Source: Pelomyxa schiedti (lineage: Eukaryota > Evosea > Pelobiontida > Pelomyxidae). Taken from it: a stretch of 46,506 nucleotides of DNA. Below are positions 37,585 through 46,506 of this stretch, piece by piece; position 1 is the stretch's first letter, and every line of letters starts with the position of its first letter. The position numbers were made by a program, and so were the translations under genes. The stretch covers positions 4,609 to 51,114 of the forward strand of contig JAHLWZ010000574.1 of NCBI GenBank assembly GCA_020536535.1. Reading direction: 5' to 3'. The notes under the pieces are model-generated. The model saw only the letters and a list, made by a program, of their open reading frames with translations, was not told the DNA's origin and did no database searches.

Positions 37585-39800
37585 TCACTGGTCAAGACAA
37601 GCAGGAGCACCACTGGGCAGTGTTGTTTTGTGCTTGTTGTATCTCCATACAATGAGGCAAAATACGGCCATAACTACAATTGTGATTCCAGCCAGAACAA
37701 ATGACATGGTGGACTGTGTGAGTGGAAGTAGGGCCAATAGGGCTGTGATGAGGTTGCCCAGGGCTATGGTGGCCAGCCATATGGCTGTTATGAATCCCCG
37801 CATCGTTTTGGGTGATTCGGTGTAAGCGAATTCATAAGCGGTGACACTGAGAAGAATTTCGGCCATGGAGATTAGTATGTACTGCGGCAGTATCAGAAGC
37901 ACAGATATGGGCTCCTCCGGGTTGTTCTCCATGGCTATTTGAACAAGTCCGGCAACGCAGCTGGCAATGCAGGTTACTACAAAGCCGCTGATCATCTTGC
38001 GGAGGGGAGTAACCGCAATGCGGATGTAGGTGAGTGCTGGATACAATAGTTGATCAAACAGCGGAATGAGAACTATGTCCGCTAGATTGTTTAGACAACC
38101 AACTTCGGCATAGGGAAGTGTCCAGTTCCCAAAGGTGCAATCCATATCTGTGATATCGTTAAAATATTGCGAGAGTATCGGTGGGGTACCTGCAGCTTGA
38201 AATACCCAGAGTGAACTGATCTGGAAGAATACTCCCCAGAAAAAAGGCATCACAAGAAATACCGACAGCACGTTCAGTGCGGATTTAACATCTTCAACTT
38301 TACTGCCGTCATATTCTTGTTTTGCTGCGTCCAAACAGCTTCTATTCCTTCCCTTTAGGCAGCATAATCTCCAACTGCACTTTGCTTTTTTGAAGGCGGC
38401 AACAAACACCTTCCATACAACCACATAAGTGCCACGAGTAGGAGGCTCCTTCTTCAGATTTCTAGAAGGCAGGAAGAAGATAGGTACAGCGATCATAAAA
38501 ACCACTAAAGCTGTCATGAAGGCACACCATGGTTGCAGGGCATCAAGCAAAAGCGGAAGTAAAATGGCAGCCGGCAATCCTCCGACTTGTACTGCAAGAT
38601 AATACCAGCTGTACGCAGAAGATCGTTGCTTTGTTTGAGTTGGATGAAACTGGTCACCGACAAGGGCACTCAAAGATGGTCCCATCACTCCCGCAAGGGA
38701 CAGGCACAAAAACCCTATGGTGATTATTACGGTCTACAATGAATGAACATTGCCTACCAGCTATGGAAACGATGAGCATTGCTGTGCCTTCTGCGCCAAA
38801 TAAACCTTAAAGGAGAATTAGTAACCTGGAATGGGCAGAAGGAAAGTGAGAGGCGAAAATGAAAAACTCACACAACTGGCTGCAAATAACGCGAGAGTAG
38901 ATAGTAGCATAATCATGCACCCCACAGAGATAACACTAAAGTGACCCGCAAAAGTATCCGCAGAAGCACCGCCAATTAGACCTGATCCATATGTAAGAGC
39001 CAGAGCAGTATTAGTAAATGCACTGGCCTGGAAAATAACGATATTAATGCTAATGCCCAAGCAGCAGAAAAGATAAAAAAAAAGGTAAAAAGGTAAAAAA
39101 CGCACACCTGAGACTCTGAAAGTCCAAGCCAATCCTTAAAGTACACAGCTGTTATGGAGGACACGCCGCTCTGGCAGAAATTCCTACCTACAGCGAGGGC
39201 GAGTATTGTCCACAGCCACCTGTGGTGCCGCCACGCCCCGAACGGCGGCGCCGTCGCCTCCGCAGCCTCCCCGTCGTACCTGCCGATGCAGCTGCTGCTC
39301 CCAGTGCGCCCCCGCCCGCCCCCAGCCGCCCCGCTCCCCGTCCCGACGACTACGACAGCCGCCGACGGCGACATCCTGATTCCCCTGCTCCCTCTCCCGC
39401 CCCCGCCCCCGCAGTCCTTTTTCTTCCCGCTTTTTCTTCTGCCACCACCACCGGCACCGCCACCACCTCCTCCACCTCCTCCTGCGTCGTCCTCATCGTC
39501 ATCGTCGTTGTCAAGTTGTTCGTCGTAGTCGTCGTCGTCATCATCGTTTTGGTTTTCGTTTTCGTTGTCGGCGGCGTCGTCGTCGGCGGCGGCGCTTGCG
39601 ACGAGGGCGGCTACTTCGTCGTCGTGTTCGGGGCGCGCTACGACGTAGTCGCCGGGGGGCGGGCCGGCGTCGGGCGGCTGTTGTTGGTTGGGCGGCGTCC
39701 TGATTCTTCGGTTATTCTTAACCGACAACGCCGCCGTTGTCGTGCCCCACGAACCGCCACCGATCTCGTACGTCGCGCCGTCCTTGTTGTTGAGATCCAT
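37585..39800 (-). CDS. POT/PTR-family oligopeptide transporter (SLC15-like)
   Basis: Exon 1 encodes an N-terminal cytosolic tail rich in Asp, Glu and Gly (about 190 residues, GC-rich DNA at 39.2-39.7 kb), then helix 1 (WLWTILALAVGRNFCQSGVS). The chain SESQ joins to ASAFTNTALALTYGSGLIGG across an intron. The main body (38709-37585) has the POT signature-like YSWYYLAVQVGGLPAAILLP, a cytosolic charged loop, and the second family motif EFAYTESPKTMRGF, followed by the last helices and a short tail. POT transporters move di- and tripeptides or nitrate with protons at a membrane. The long acidic and glycine-rich tail is unusual for the family. Substrate is inferred from family only. Confidence 0.85.
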
Positions 39801-39920
39801 CTTGGTTTTTTTCCAGGAATCAAATTTTGATTCCGTCCGATGCTGAGCGCCTTCTAACTTTAAAGAAAAGGTACCTCAACATTATGGCAACCAACTCCAA
39901 GTTGTTGGAACCAAATCTTT

Positions 39921-41458
39921 TCAGGTGGAGTTGCTTTTTGACAAGAGGTTTCTGAGTCTGGCAGCTGCTTTTGAATGACCCATGTCAGCGGCCCTCCGCC
40001 ACAGTCTATGTGCCTGGTGTATGTCCTTGGCAAGACCACCCACACCTCGGCTGTGACGGCATGCGAGGATGTACATTGCATTAGCACTTCCGACATCAGC
40101 GGCCCTATGCAGCAGTGTCACTGCCTTGCTTGCGTCCCTGTGAACGCCAGCACCATTTTGATAACACACAGCAAGGTAGCACAGTGCGTCAGCTTCACCA
40201 TCATCAGCAACCCCCTGCCACAGTGTCACTGCCTTGTGGATGTCCTTCTCCACACCATTACCATTGTAATAACATACACCGAGACCAGTCATTGCAGTAG
40301 CATTACCAGCATCAGCAGCCGTCTGATAAAGTGTCACTGCCTTGACCTGCTCAACACCATTACCACTGTAAAAACAGGTAGCAAGGTTGCAAATTGCCGA
40401 AGTATAACCAACATCAGCAGCCCTCTGGTACAGTGATACTGCCTTGCTGGTATCCTGGTCAACACCATCACCACGCTCATAGCACAGACCAAGGTTGAAC
40501 ATTGCTGTGGTATGACCAGCATCAGCAGCCCTCTGCCACAATGACACTGCCTTGTGAATGTCCTTCTCAACACCATCACCGACGACATAACACAAGCCAA
40601 GGTGGCACATGGCAGTTACCTCACAGGCATCGACTGCCCTCCGTAGCAGTGTAGCTGCCTTGTGCACATCCTTTTTAACACCCCCAACACCGTACTTGTA
40701 GCATATACCCAGATACGTGACAGCAGAGATACACCAGTTAATCTGACTGGCAGAACAAGTGGCCACGATGGAGGGATTGCTGTGTTCATCACTTGATGAT
40801 CCTGGGGCTGGAATCTTTGCGCTCATTTCAACAAATATGTGTGCTGCAGATGCTGAACATTGGCCATTTTGCAAGTTGGCTGAACGGCAGCAATACAAAT
40901 TCCACATAGCAACAAAGTACATGCAGGACCACGACCGTTCCGCTGTTGTGGATGATGATGGTGGTTGATGATCAACGTTTCCTCTCAATGATACTGCTGA
41001 CACCAGGTCAGTCCATTCTTGTTCTGAGGTTCGGCTGGTGTCACTCAACACACGCATGCAAGTTGCTCTCATTTCTTCTGGTGTGGAGGAGATGGCACGA
41101 GAGAAGACCAGAGACAGGCACGGCGGAATGCGCTGATGAAGTGACACGTGGTCGTTGATGACACAACGGAGGCAATAAAGGAACAACAGACCAGGCAGGT
41201 ATTCGCACTTGGGGCACGATTCCCCTTGATTTGTGTTGTGGATGAAAACAAAGTGAGGAAAGACACATTCATCACACACACTCACACACTCACACACAAG
41301 ACGCGACGATGATTGATACTGGTCATCTCAGATTCAAACAGGGAGGATGCGTTGGCAACCAGAGCGATCGCGGAGTCAACGTTCCCCAGTTGCAACTCAA
41401 AAAGTGCGTCCATCATCATCTCGTTTCTTGTGTCGATCGGACTGAGTACGAATGCCAT
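39921..41458 (-). CDS. Sel1-repeat protein, copy 6 (inverted)
   Basis: Two exons (41458-41308, 41224-39921) close in phase to 484 codons. The start MAFVLSPIDTRNEMMMDALF resembles the MAFIPS start of copy 3. The usual second conserved region follows (CEYLPGLLFLYCLRCVINDH, EWTDLVSAVSLRG) and seven Sel1 repeats (for example LGLCYERGDGVDQDTSKAVS), with one repeat two residues short (GNGVEQVKAVTLYQ). The intron lies in a CA/GT microsatellite; its donor and its AAG acceptor are inferred from the other copies. It is on the opposite strand from the array and separated from it by the POT gene, so it arose by an inverted or older duplication. Confidence 0.83.
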
Positions 41459-41585
41459 TGTGATCATCGGTTTGATCTTGTATCGAAAGGAAATTATTGC
41501 AGTTTCTTTCAACGCTAAAACAAACGAACCCAAAGTCGTCCAATTTCAGGCCAGTGGGCACAAGCACGTTTGGGTTTTATTCTGA

Positions 41586-42449
41586 TCACGAAAGGGCAGA
41601 GAAATTGCAGCGGTTCTGCGTCTGCAATTTGAAAATGGTGATTCCAGTGGTGGCATCAACAATGTGGTGCATGTGAAGTGGCGGCTCAGTACTGACATCA
41701 TCTTGGTGCTTGAGTACAATGATCTCCCTTGATGTGTACTCATCCCCAAAGCTTGTCATCATCTCAAACGATGTAATGCGGGTGTTTGGGTCTGAAATTC
41801 TGTGCACGTGGACCATGTGGCGAGGTTCATTGGGGTTGATGGTGATGAAGAATGGGCCTCCAATGTGCTCAACAGTGAAATCCAGCGGGAATTCGGCCAG
41901 CCTGCATCCTCTGGTGAGACCGCAAAGTGCCAATTGGATGCCTTCTTTGTGGAGTGCATACAATTCTCCTCTGAAGTGCCACATTTTGCAGAAGGGAAGC
42001 GCTGGCCCGACGCTGCCATGAACCCCCTGCAACTTCCCAGATTTAAAAGAGCTCTCCACATCCATCACAAAGAAGGCCGAGGATCCATAGCGTGCACTGT
42101 GTATGGCAACCAGTGTGTCATCAGAAACGAACGTGAGGCTGTTGGGCTTCCAGGTCACAGGTATGTCGGTGCGGTTCTCCTGCAGGGACTTCTCAGACCT
42201 GAACTGGTCGGTATTCTCCACGTTCCACAAGTGCCACCTGTTGGCGCCTCTCATCTCCAGCGACGCAATAACAACCCACTTACCACTGCTCGCGTACAAA
42301 TCGCCGATACTCAGCGATTCACTGATACTCATCACCTTCGTTCCTCCCGTATCTCCACCACTATAACCATTCCGGTCTTCACCTTCACCATCGCCCTCTC
42401 CTCCTTCCCTATTCCGGTCATCATCATTGTCATTATCATCCCCCCATGT

Positions 42450-42480
<31 letters not shown>

Positions 42481-43016
42481 TCCGCATGGGGGATGCAGGC
42501 CTTGTTCCCGCCCCACCAGCCATCCTGCATAGCCACACATAGCCTTACGCCCCCAGTCCTCCGGCCATCCGGGCCAACATCCAGGGCAGTTATCAGTGCC
42601 GCCTTTGGCAACGCCGTGAGAGACGACGACGCGCCATGGTCGCCGCCCCCGATCCACCCGATGATCCTCCCCGGGATGTCGACGTACCTCGGGCGGTCGA
42701 CGACGCCCAGGGTGGGCGACACCGAGAACGCCAGGTGGAGGCTGCTGAGCACCGCGGGCAGCGTGAGGCGCAGCACGAGGCGCCGGGAGGGGCACACGAC
42801 CCAAGACCGCCCCAGCTCGGCCACCGCCTGCGGCGTGAGCACCCCCACGTGGCAGCAGCAGCACGGCAACTCCGAAGTCGGCAGCGGCGAGGGCGTGGCG
42901 CGCACGCCGACGACGGCGCCCACGGCGAAGGCGACGAATTGGTCGCGGGCGTCGATGAGGTCGCGGACGCAGACGAACCCGAAGTAGTCGAGTTTGCGGC
43001 CAAGCGGTACCATCAT
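41586..43016 (-). CDS. Uncharacterised, possibly beta-propeller protein
   Basis: A single open frame of 476 codons starting MMVPLGRKLDYFGFVCVRDL. I do not recognise the family. The C-terminal half has short beta-strand patterns with Trp and Asp turns (WHLWNVENTDQF, LTFVSDDTLVAI, FFVMDVESS, KMWHFRGELYALHKEG), suggesting propeller blades. The middle contains a Thr/Ala run and a hydrophilic Asp/Asn/Gly/Glu-rich linker (about residues 180-235). The N-terminal half is encoded by strongly GC-rich DNA, the C-terminal half is not. An upstream TTG in frame at 43049 was not used. It is divergent from Roco gene 2, with 88 bases between the start codons. Confidence 0.6.
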
Positions 43017-43104
43017 CTTTTCTGTGGCGTTGATCCGTCTGATCAACAATCGGAAAAAAAGCCATTTCGGCGAACGGGGATTGTTTTGTCTTGTTCATCA
43101 CCAC
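43017..43104. promoter_or_regulatory. 88-base divergent promoter interval
   Basis: Only 88 bases separate the start codons of the putative propeller gene (minus) and Roco gene 2 (plus). If both starts are right, both leaders and core promoters share this stretch or overlap the coding regions. I see no clear TATA element. Confidence 0.4.
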
Positions 43105-46100
43105 ATGGACGATGCATCACACGCAGCATCGCCAGCGAGCACGCACATCGCCAGCGGCAAGGACGACAGCGGCGGCGGGTGCGCGCCACCACCATCGGCG
43201 CCGACCACCACAATCGACTGCTTCGTGGTGGGCCCCACGCCGCAGGACCCCTGGGTGCCGCCCCCTGGGGACTCCCTCGTGTCGTTGCTCCTGACCGCCC
43301 TCGTCACCCACCGCCTGGCCGCCGTGCCCCCCGCCCGCGGCCCGCGGGGCTCCCCCGCCGCCCGCGTCGCCGTCACGGTCTCCCGCGCCACCGGCCGCGT
43401 GCTCCGCCCGCAGGACCGGGACCGCGACCCCGGCGACCCGGTCGTCGAGGTCGTGGTGCACGGCGGCAGCCCGACGCCGCCAGAGGTCGGCGCCCCTGGG
43501 CCCGCCGTGATCGTGGTGCTGTGGGGCGCCGCCGAAGCGACGCCAGAGCAGGTGGACCGGCTGCGGGCGTGCATCGAGGGCGGGGGCTGGGGGCGGCGAC
43601 CGGCCGCCGTGGGCGCAGGCCTGGGGGCGGGTACTGGCCCGTCGTTGTGGCCGGCATGGCTGAGGGCGCGAGTATTTTTGCGCCGAGGACCGGCGAGACG
43701 ATGTTTACTCTGCTGGCCATGGCTTTCTATGTGTGTGCTTGTGGTGGGGGAAATTTTTTTTTTTTCTTTTTCTACATATATGGGTGTTTATTAGGTGTAA
43801 CAAGGACCTAAAGAATGATGCCTGTATCCCATCATCCTTTAGGGACTTTTTTGTTTTCTTATTTTTAATGCACATATTTAAACATTAAACTATACTACTA
43901 CATAGTTGAGTGCGTATAAGCTATTGAAGAGCAGCAAGTTTTCAGAAAAATCTTTGAGAAGCCTCATCTCCACAGTGGTAGAGACAGCCTGTGCAACAGA
44001 TAATCAAGGTTTTAGACTTGAATTATTTCAACAAGGTCACTCTAAAACATTTCTGCAGGACCGGGATCTCATAATCTTTCCCGTGTGGATGCCTTTCTGC
44101 AGGAAAGAAGGTTTCCATGTGATGGGTCCATTGACATTGCAGGGATGGAGCCCATCATGGTTCAATCCTTATTGCCTCTCCTGCCAAAGGAGCGCGTTGA
44201 AGAGTATGCCCTAATGACTTGGATCAAAGTGGGGAATTGGCCTGCTGCGAAAGAGCTCATCGTTTCAAACTCCTTCCTGGATTCATCAGTAAGTCTTTCA
44301 TCAATGTCCTTGGATTGTATCCCCGACCAGCTGGAAGGCCTGTCATGTGAGGAGCTGGATTTGTCTTTCAATAACATCCGTGAAATACCAGAGTGGTTTT
44401 ACCATGTCAGAGCCAGACAGGTAAACCTTCTAGGCAACCCTGTGTCTCCATCGAACTTAGTAGTAGACACATGGCATAGCCCGAAATTCTCCCGACTCAT
44501 TGGTGAGAAACCAGAATTGACGGCCGGCCCCTCCAGAATTGTCCTGCTTGGGGGACCTCGCCCTGGAAAAGCAGCATTCCTGAAATGCCTGATGGAGAAC
44601 AAAACCAAAACAACAGTGAAAACCGGATTTATGGGACCCAGTAAAGTAATCAAAGTGCACAAACCCTTCAAACTGAGGGGCACAGACGCCCGTTACACTG
44701 CATGGGAGTTGGGTTTGTTTCCACACTTACTTTCCTCCGCCTCATCCTCGCTCTATCCAGGTGGCGAGAATGATGAGTTCTGGAACCCATTTTATCCCTG
44801 TTTCTTTTTTGCTGACTCTATCTTCATCCTTATTTTTGATGGCAGTGCAGTGAATCCTTCTGGCCTTCCAAAGTTGCACTTCTGGCTCAGCCAAATTAGC
44901 GCGTGCTACAATGACTCCTGCAGGTGTTTGATTCCTGCAGGCAAACCCAAGGTGATCCCTGTTGGAATTTATACAGACACTGAAAGAGATTTGCCGTTCT
45001 TCAAGGAGTTGTTCCCATCCATCATCAAGGACTGGGGCCATAGGATTCACTTTTGCCGTTGCTTCGGAGTCAATTTGGCAAGTGGTGAGGGCTTTGCCAC
45101 CAATTCTACCAACGATCCCACTGTAAATGTCGAACCTCGTGTTATGGCTCTTATTGGCCAAGCCATCACCAACACCGAGTTCGATGAGGAAAAATGGGCT
45201 GTACCACCAAGCTGGTTCCAACTGCACGAAGTTATGGTAACACACAAGGAGGAAGTCATTACCTGGTCTCAGTTCATCAAATTTGCACATGAGAACGGAG
45301 TTGGCAGACCAGAGGTACAGAATTCCAGCACAAATATACCCCTTGACAAGGAGTTCCTGGCAATCAGGGGCTGCGTTGACTACCTGTCAGACATGGGTGA
45401 CATTTTCCACTTCTGGCACAGTGCATTCTCTTTCATCAGGGACGGGTCCCACACTCGGGACCAAATTATTGTTCTGAAACCCTCCTGGTTCAACGAGACC
45501 ATGACATCAATCATAAATCAGCTTAACCCTAAGTTTACAGATGGGATTTGTCTGCTTTCACAATTGAGTCCAAGTGCAGCCAAGCATAACCCTAGTCCAA
45601 GTGAAGTGGTCATAAATCAAAAAGCTATTGTGCAGGTACTCAATCCAATGGCCAAACTAGGAATGATGATGACTATCAGCAGCAAGCCATTTCTATCGTT
45701 CTCCCTCCTGCCCAATACCTCTCAAAATGGTCGGAAGACCTTCTGGAGCACAACTGCTATCAAAAACGGGAAGATGGTTGCATGTGGGCGACACCTCGAC
45801 TTTGGATTCTTGCCTGTCGAATTGTTCTCAAGAGTGATGTCCTCAATGTGCAACATTCCCGGCGTTGAGGAACCGATTTTGTTCTGGCAAACTGGCCTCC
45901 TGATTTACCGGTTCCTGAAACCTGACAACAAGGATCACATGTATTATTTGCTGATGACCCTCACTGAGGACTCTGTGACAGGGACAACCCAAGTGGACAT
46001 TCTGGTGAAATCGGTGTGCAGTGCCAACAAAGAAATCACATGGAAGGACAGTTTGATGATCCCAGCAATCAATTTTCTCCACCAAATCGCAGAGTCAAAT

Positions 46101-46506
46101 GTCCAGAATCCCGTGGTTGTGCAGTCATTCCCTTGTCCACAATGCGTGTTGACTTCATCCAGCCACCCTTCTTTCTTCTCTCAGGAGGAGATCATTAAGG
46201 CAGCACTTGACAAAACAAAACAGTTGGTGTGCAAGACACACGCCACTCAGCAACTGTCATCTGTTGCACCCGACCTCTTCAACCTTGGATTTCCTGTGAT
46301 CCTCGCCGACACAATAATGGAGGCAAACTCCACTGCACCCACAGTCACCCGTACCGATTGTGGTGAACGCCCTGTCACACTTCAGGCAACCGCGTGGTTT
46401 CCCACGTCTGACAAGGCTCCAAAAGCCCTCCTCAGTGGGAAGAGGATACTGAAAGAGGTCACCGCACTGAGTGCGATTCCGGAACATCCCAATGTTGTTA
46501 AGTTCT
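43105..46506 (+). CDS. Roco protein 2 (LRR-Roc-COR-kinase), 3' end outside window
   Basis: Exons 43105-43730, 43906-44008, 44059-44712 and 44761 onward, placed by homology to Roco 1. The N-terminal domain is shared (TTIDCFVVGP here, TVVDCYVIGD in Roco 1), as are a SEKSLRSLI helix, LRRs (MSLDCIPDQLEGLSCEELDL, FNNIREIPEWF), Roc and COR. The P-loop reads IVLLGGPRPGKAAF, so GxxxxGK is kept, unlike in Roco 1. The COR region contains KPSWFNETM and CGRHLDFGFLP. After it comes VQSFPCPQC, then the start of a kinase-like domain (ILKEVTALSAIPEHPNVVK) at the window edge. Exon 1 needs one extra base in a G run near 43625 to stay in frame. Kinase activity cannot be judged because the catalytic loop lies beyond 46506. 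Confidence 0.85.

Noticed and set aside
42436-43811. Long overlapping frames on both strands in the GC-rich region (for example 42636-43811 + and 42436-43104 -).
   Set aside because: GC-rich DNA has few stops; the divergent propeller and Roco 2 frames explain the region. Only the 3' part of the first frame (after about 43626) is used, as the continuation of Roco 2.

Overview
This is a stretch of nuclear DNA from a eukaryote, probably a free-living unicellular one. The genes are split by spliceosomal introns, mostly 38-70 bases long with GT...AG ends. Rebuilding them by hand gives exon sets whose codon phases close exactly. The products are typical eukaryotic types: a RING/B-box (TRIM-like) protein, two Roco (LRR-Roc-COR-kinase) proteins, an STE20/Hippo-type kinase, ribosomal protein eS30, POT and MFS transporters, a P-type ATPase and Sel1-repeat proteins. 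The Roco/Hippo/TRIM mix and tiny introns would suit an amoebozoan or an early-branching relative of animals. That is a low-confidence guess; nothing here fixes the species. A run of exactly 100 N (33476-33575) shows this is a scaffold with an assembly gap.

Layout. 1-1128: a decayed Sel1-repeat gene (-). 2023-4619: TRIM-like RING/B-box1/B-box2/coiled-coil/FN3/discoidin-like protein (-). 4791-4964: candidate 57-residue one-helix membrane protein (+). 4965-7560: an unusual block rich in A on the + strand, with no long reading frame. 8569-13266: Roco protein 1 (+), with a degenerate P-loop and a predicted pseudokinase. 13526-17908: STE20/MST-type kinase (+), 12 exons. 18102-19955: oxalyl-CoA synthetase-like (AAE3/PCS60) ligase (-). 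20213-20353: 16-base tandem repeats. 20476-21374: GC-rich ATP-grasp protein (-). 21551-21834: ribosomal protein eS30 (-). 22030-26656: P-type cation ATPase (-). 27111-29158: MFS transporter (-). 29331-29462: possible MAP-kinase N-lobe remnant (-). 29544-37491: a tandem array of Sel1-repeat genes (+) built from two alternating subfamilies: A, truncated copy, B (with the gap), A (frameshifted), B. 37585-39800: POT/PTR transporter (-). 39921-41458: an inverted Sel1 copy (-). 41586-43016: unrecognised, possibly beta-propeller protein (-). 43105-46506: Roco protein 2 (+), running off the window.

How it fits together. This is not an operon; most genes are housekeeping or signalling genes packed with short spacers, several as divergent pairs. 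The distinctive part is roughly 29.5-46.5 kb: an expanding Sel1 family with an N-terminal region I do not recognise, interleaved with transporters and followed by a Roco gene whose paralogue lies about 30 kb upstream. Sel1 repeats are protein-binding scaffolds and Roco proteins are GTPase/kinase signalling proteins. Any functional link between them is inference from proximity only. Base composition changes sharply at gene scale: several GC-rich islands (about 12.65-12.95, 20.5-21.3, 39.2-39.7 and 42.6-43.65 kb) sit in an otherwise AT-balanced background.
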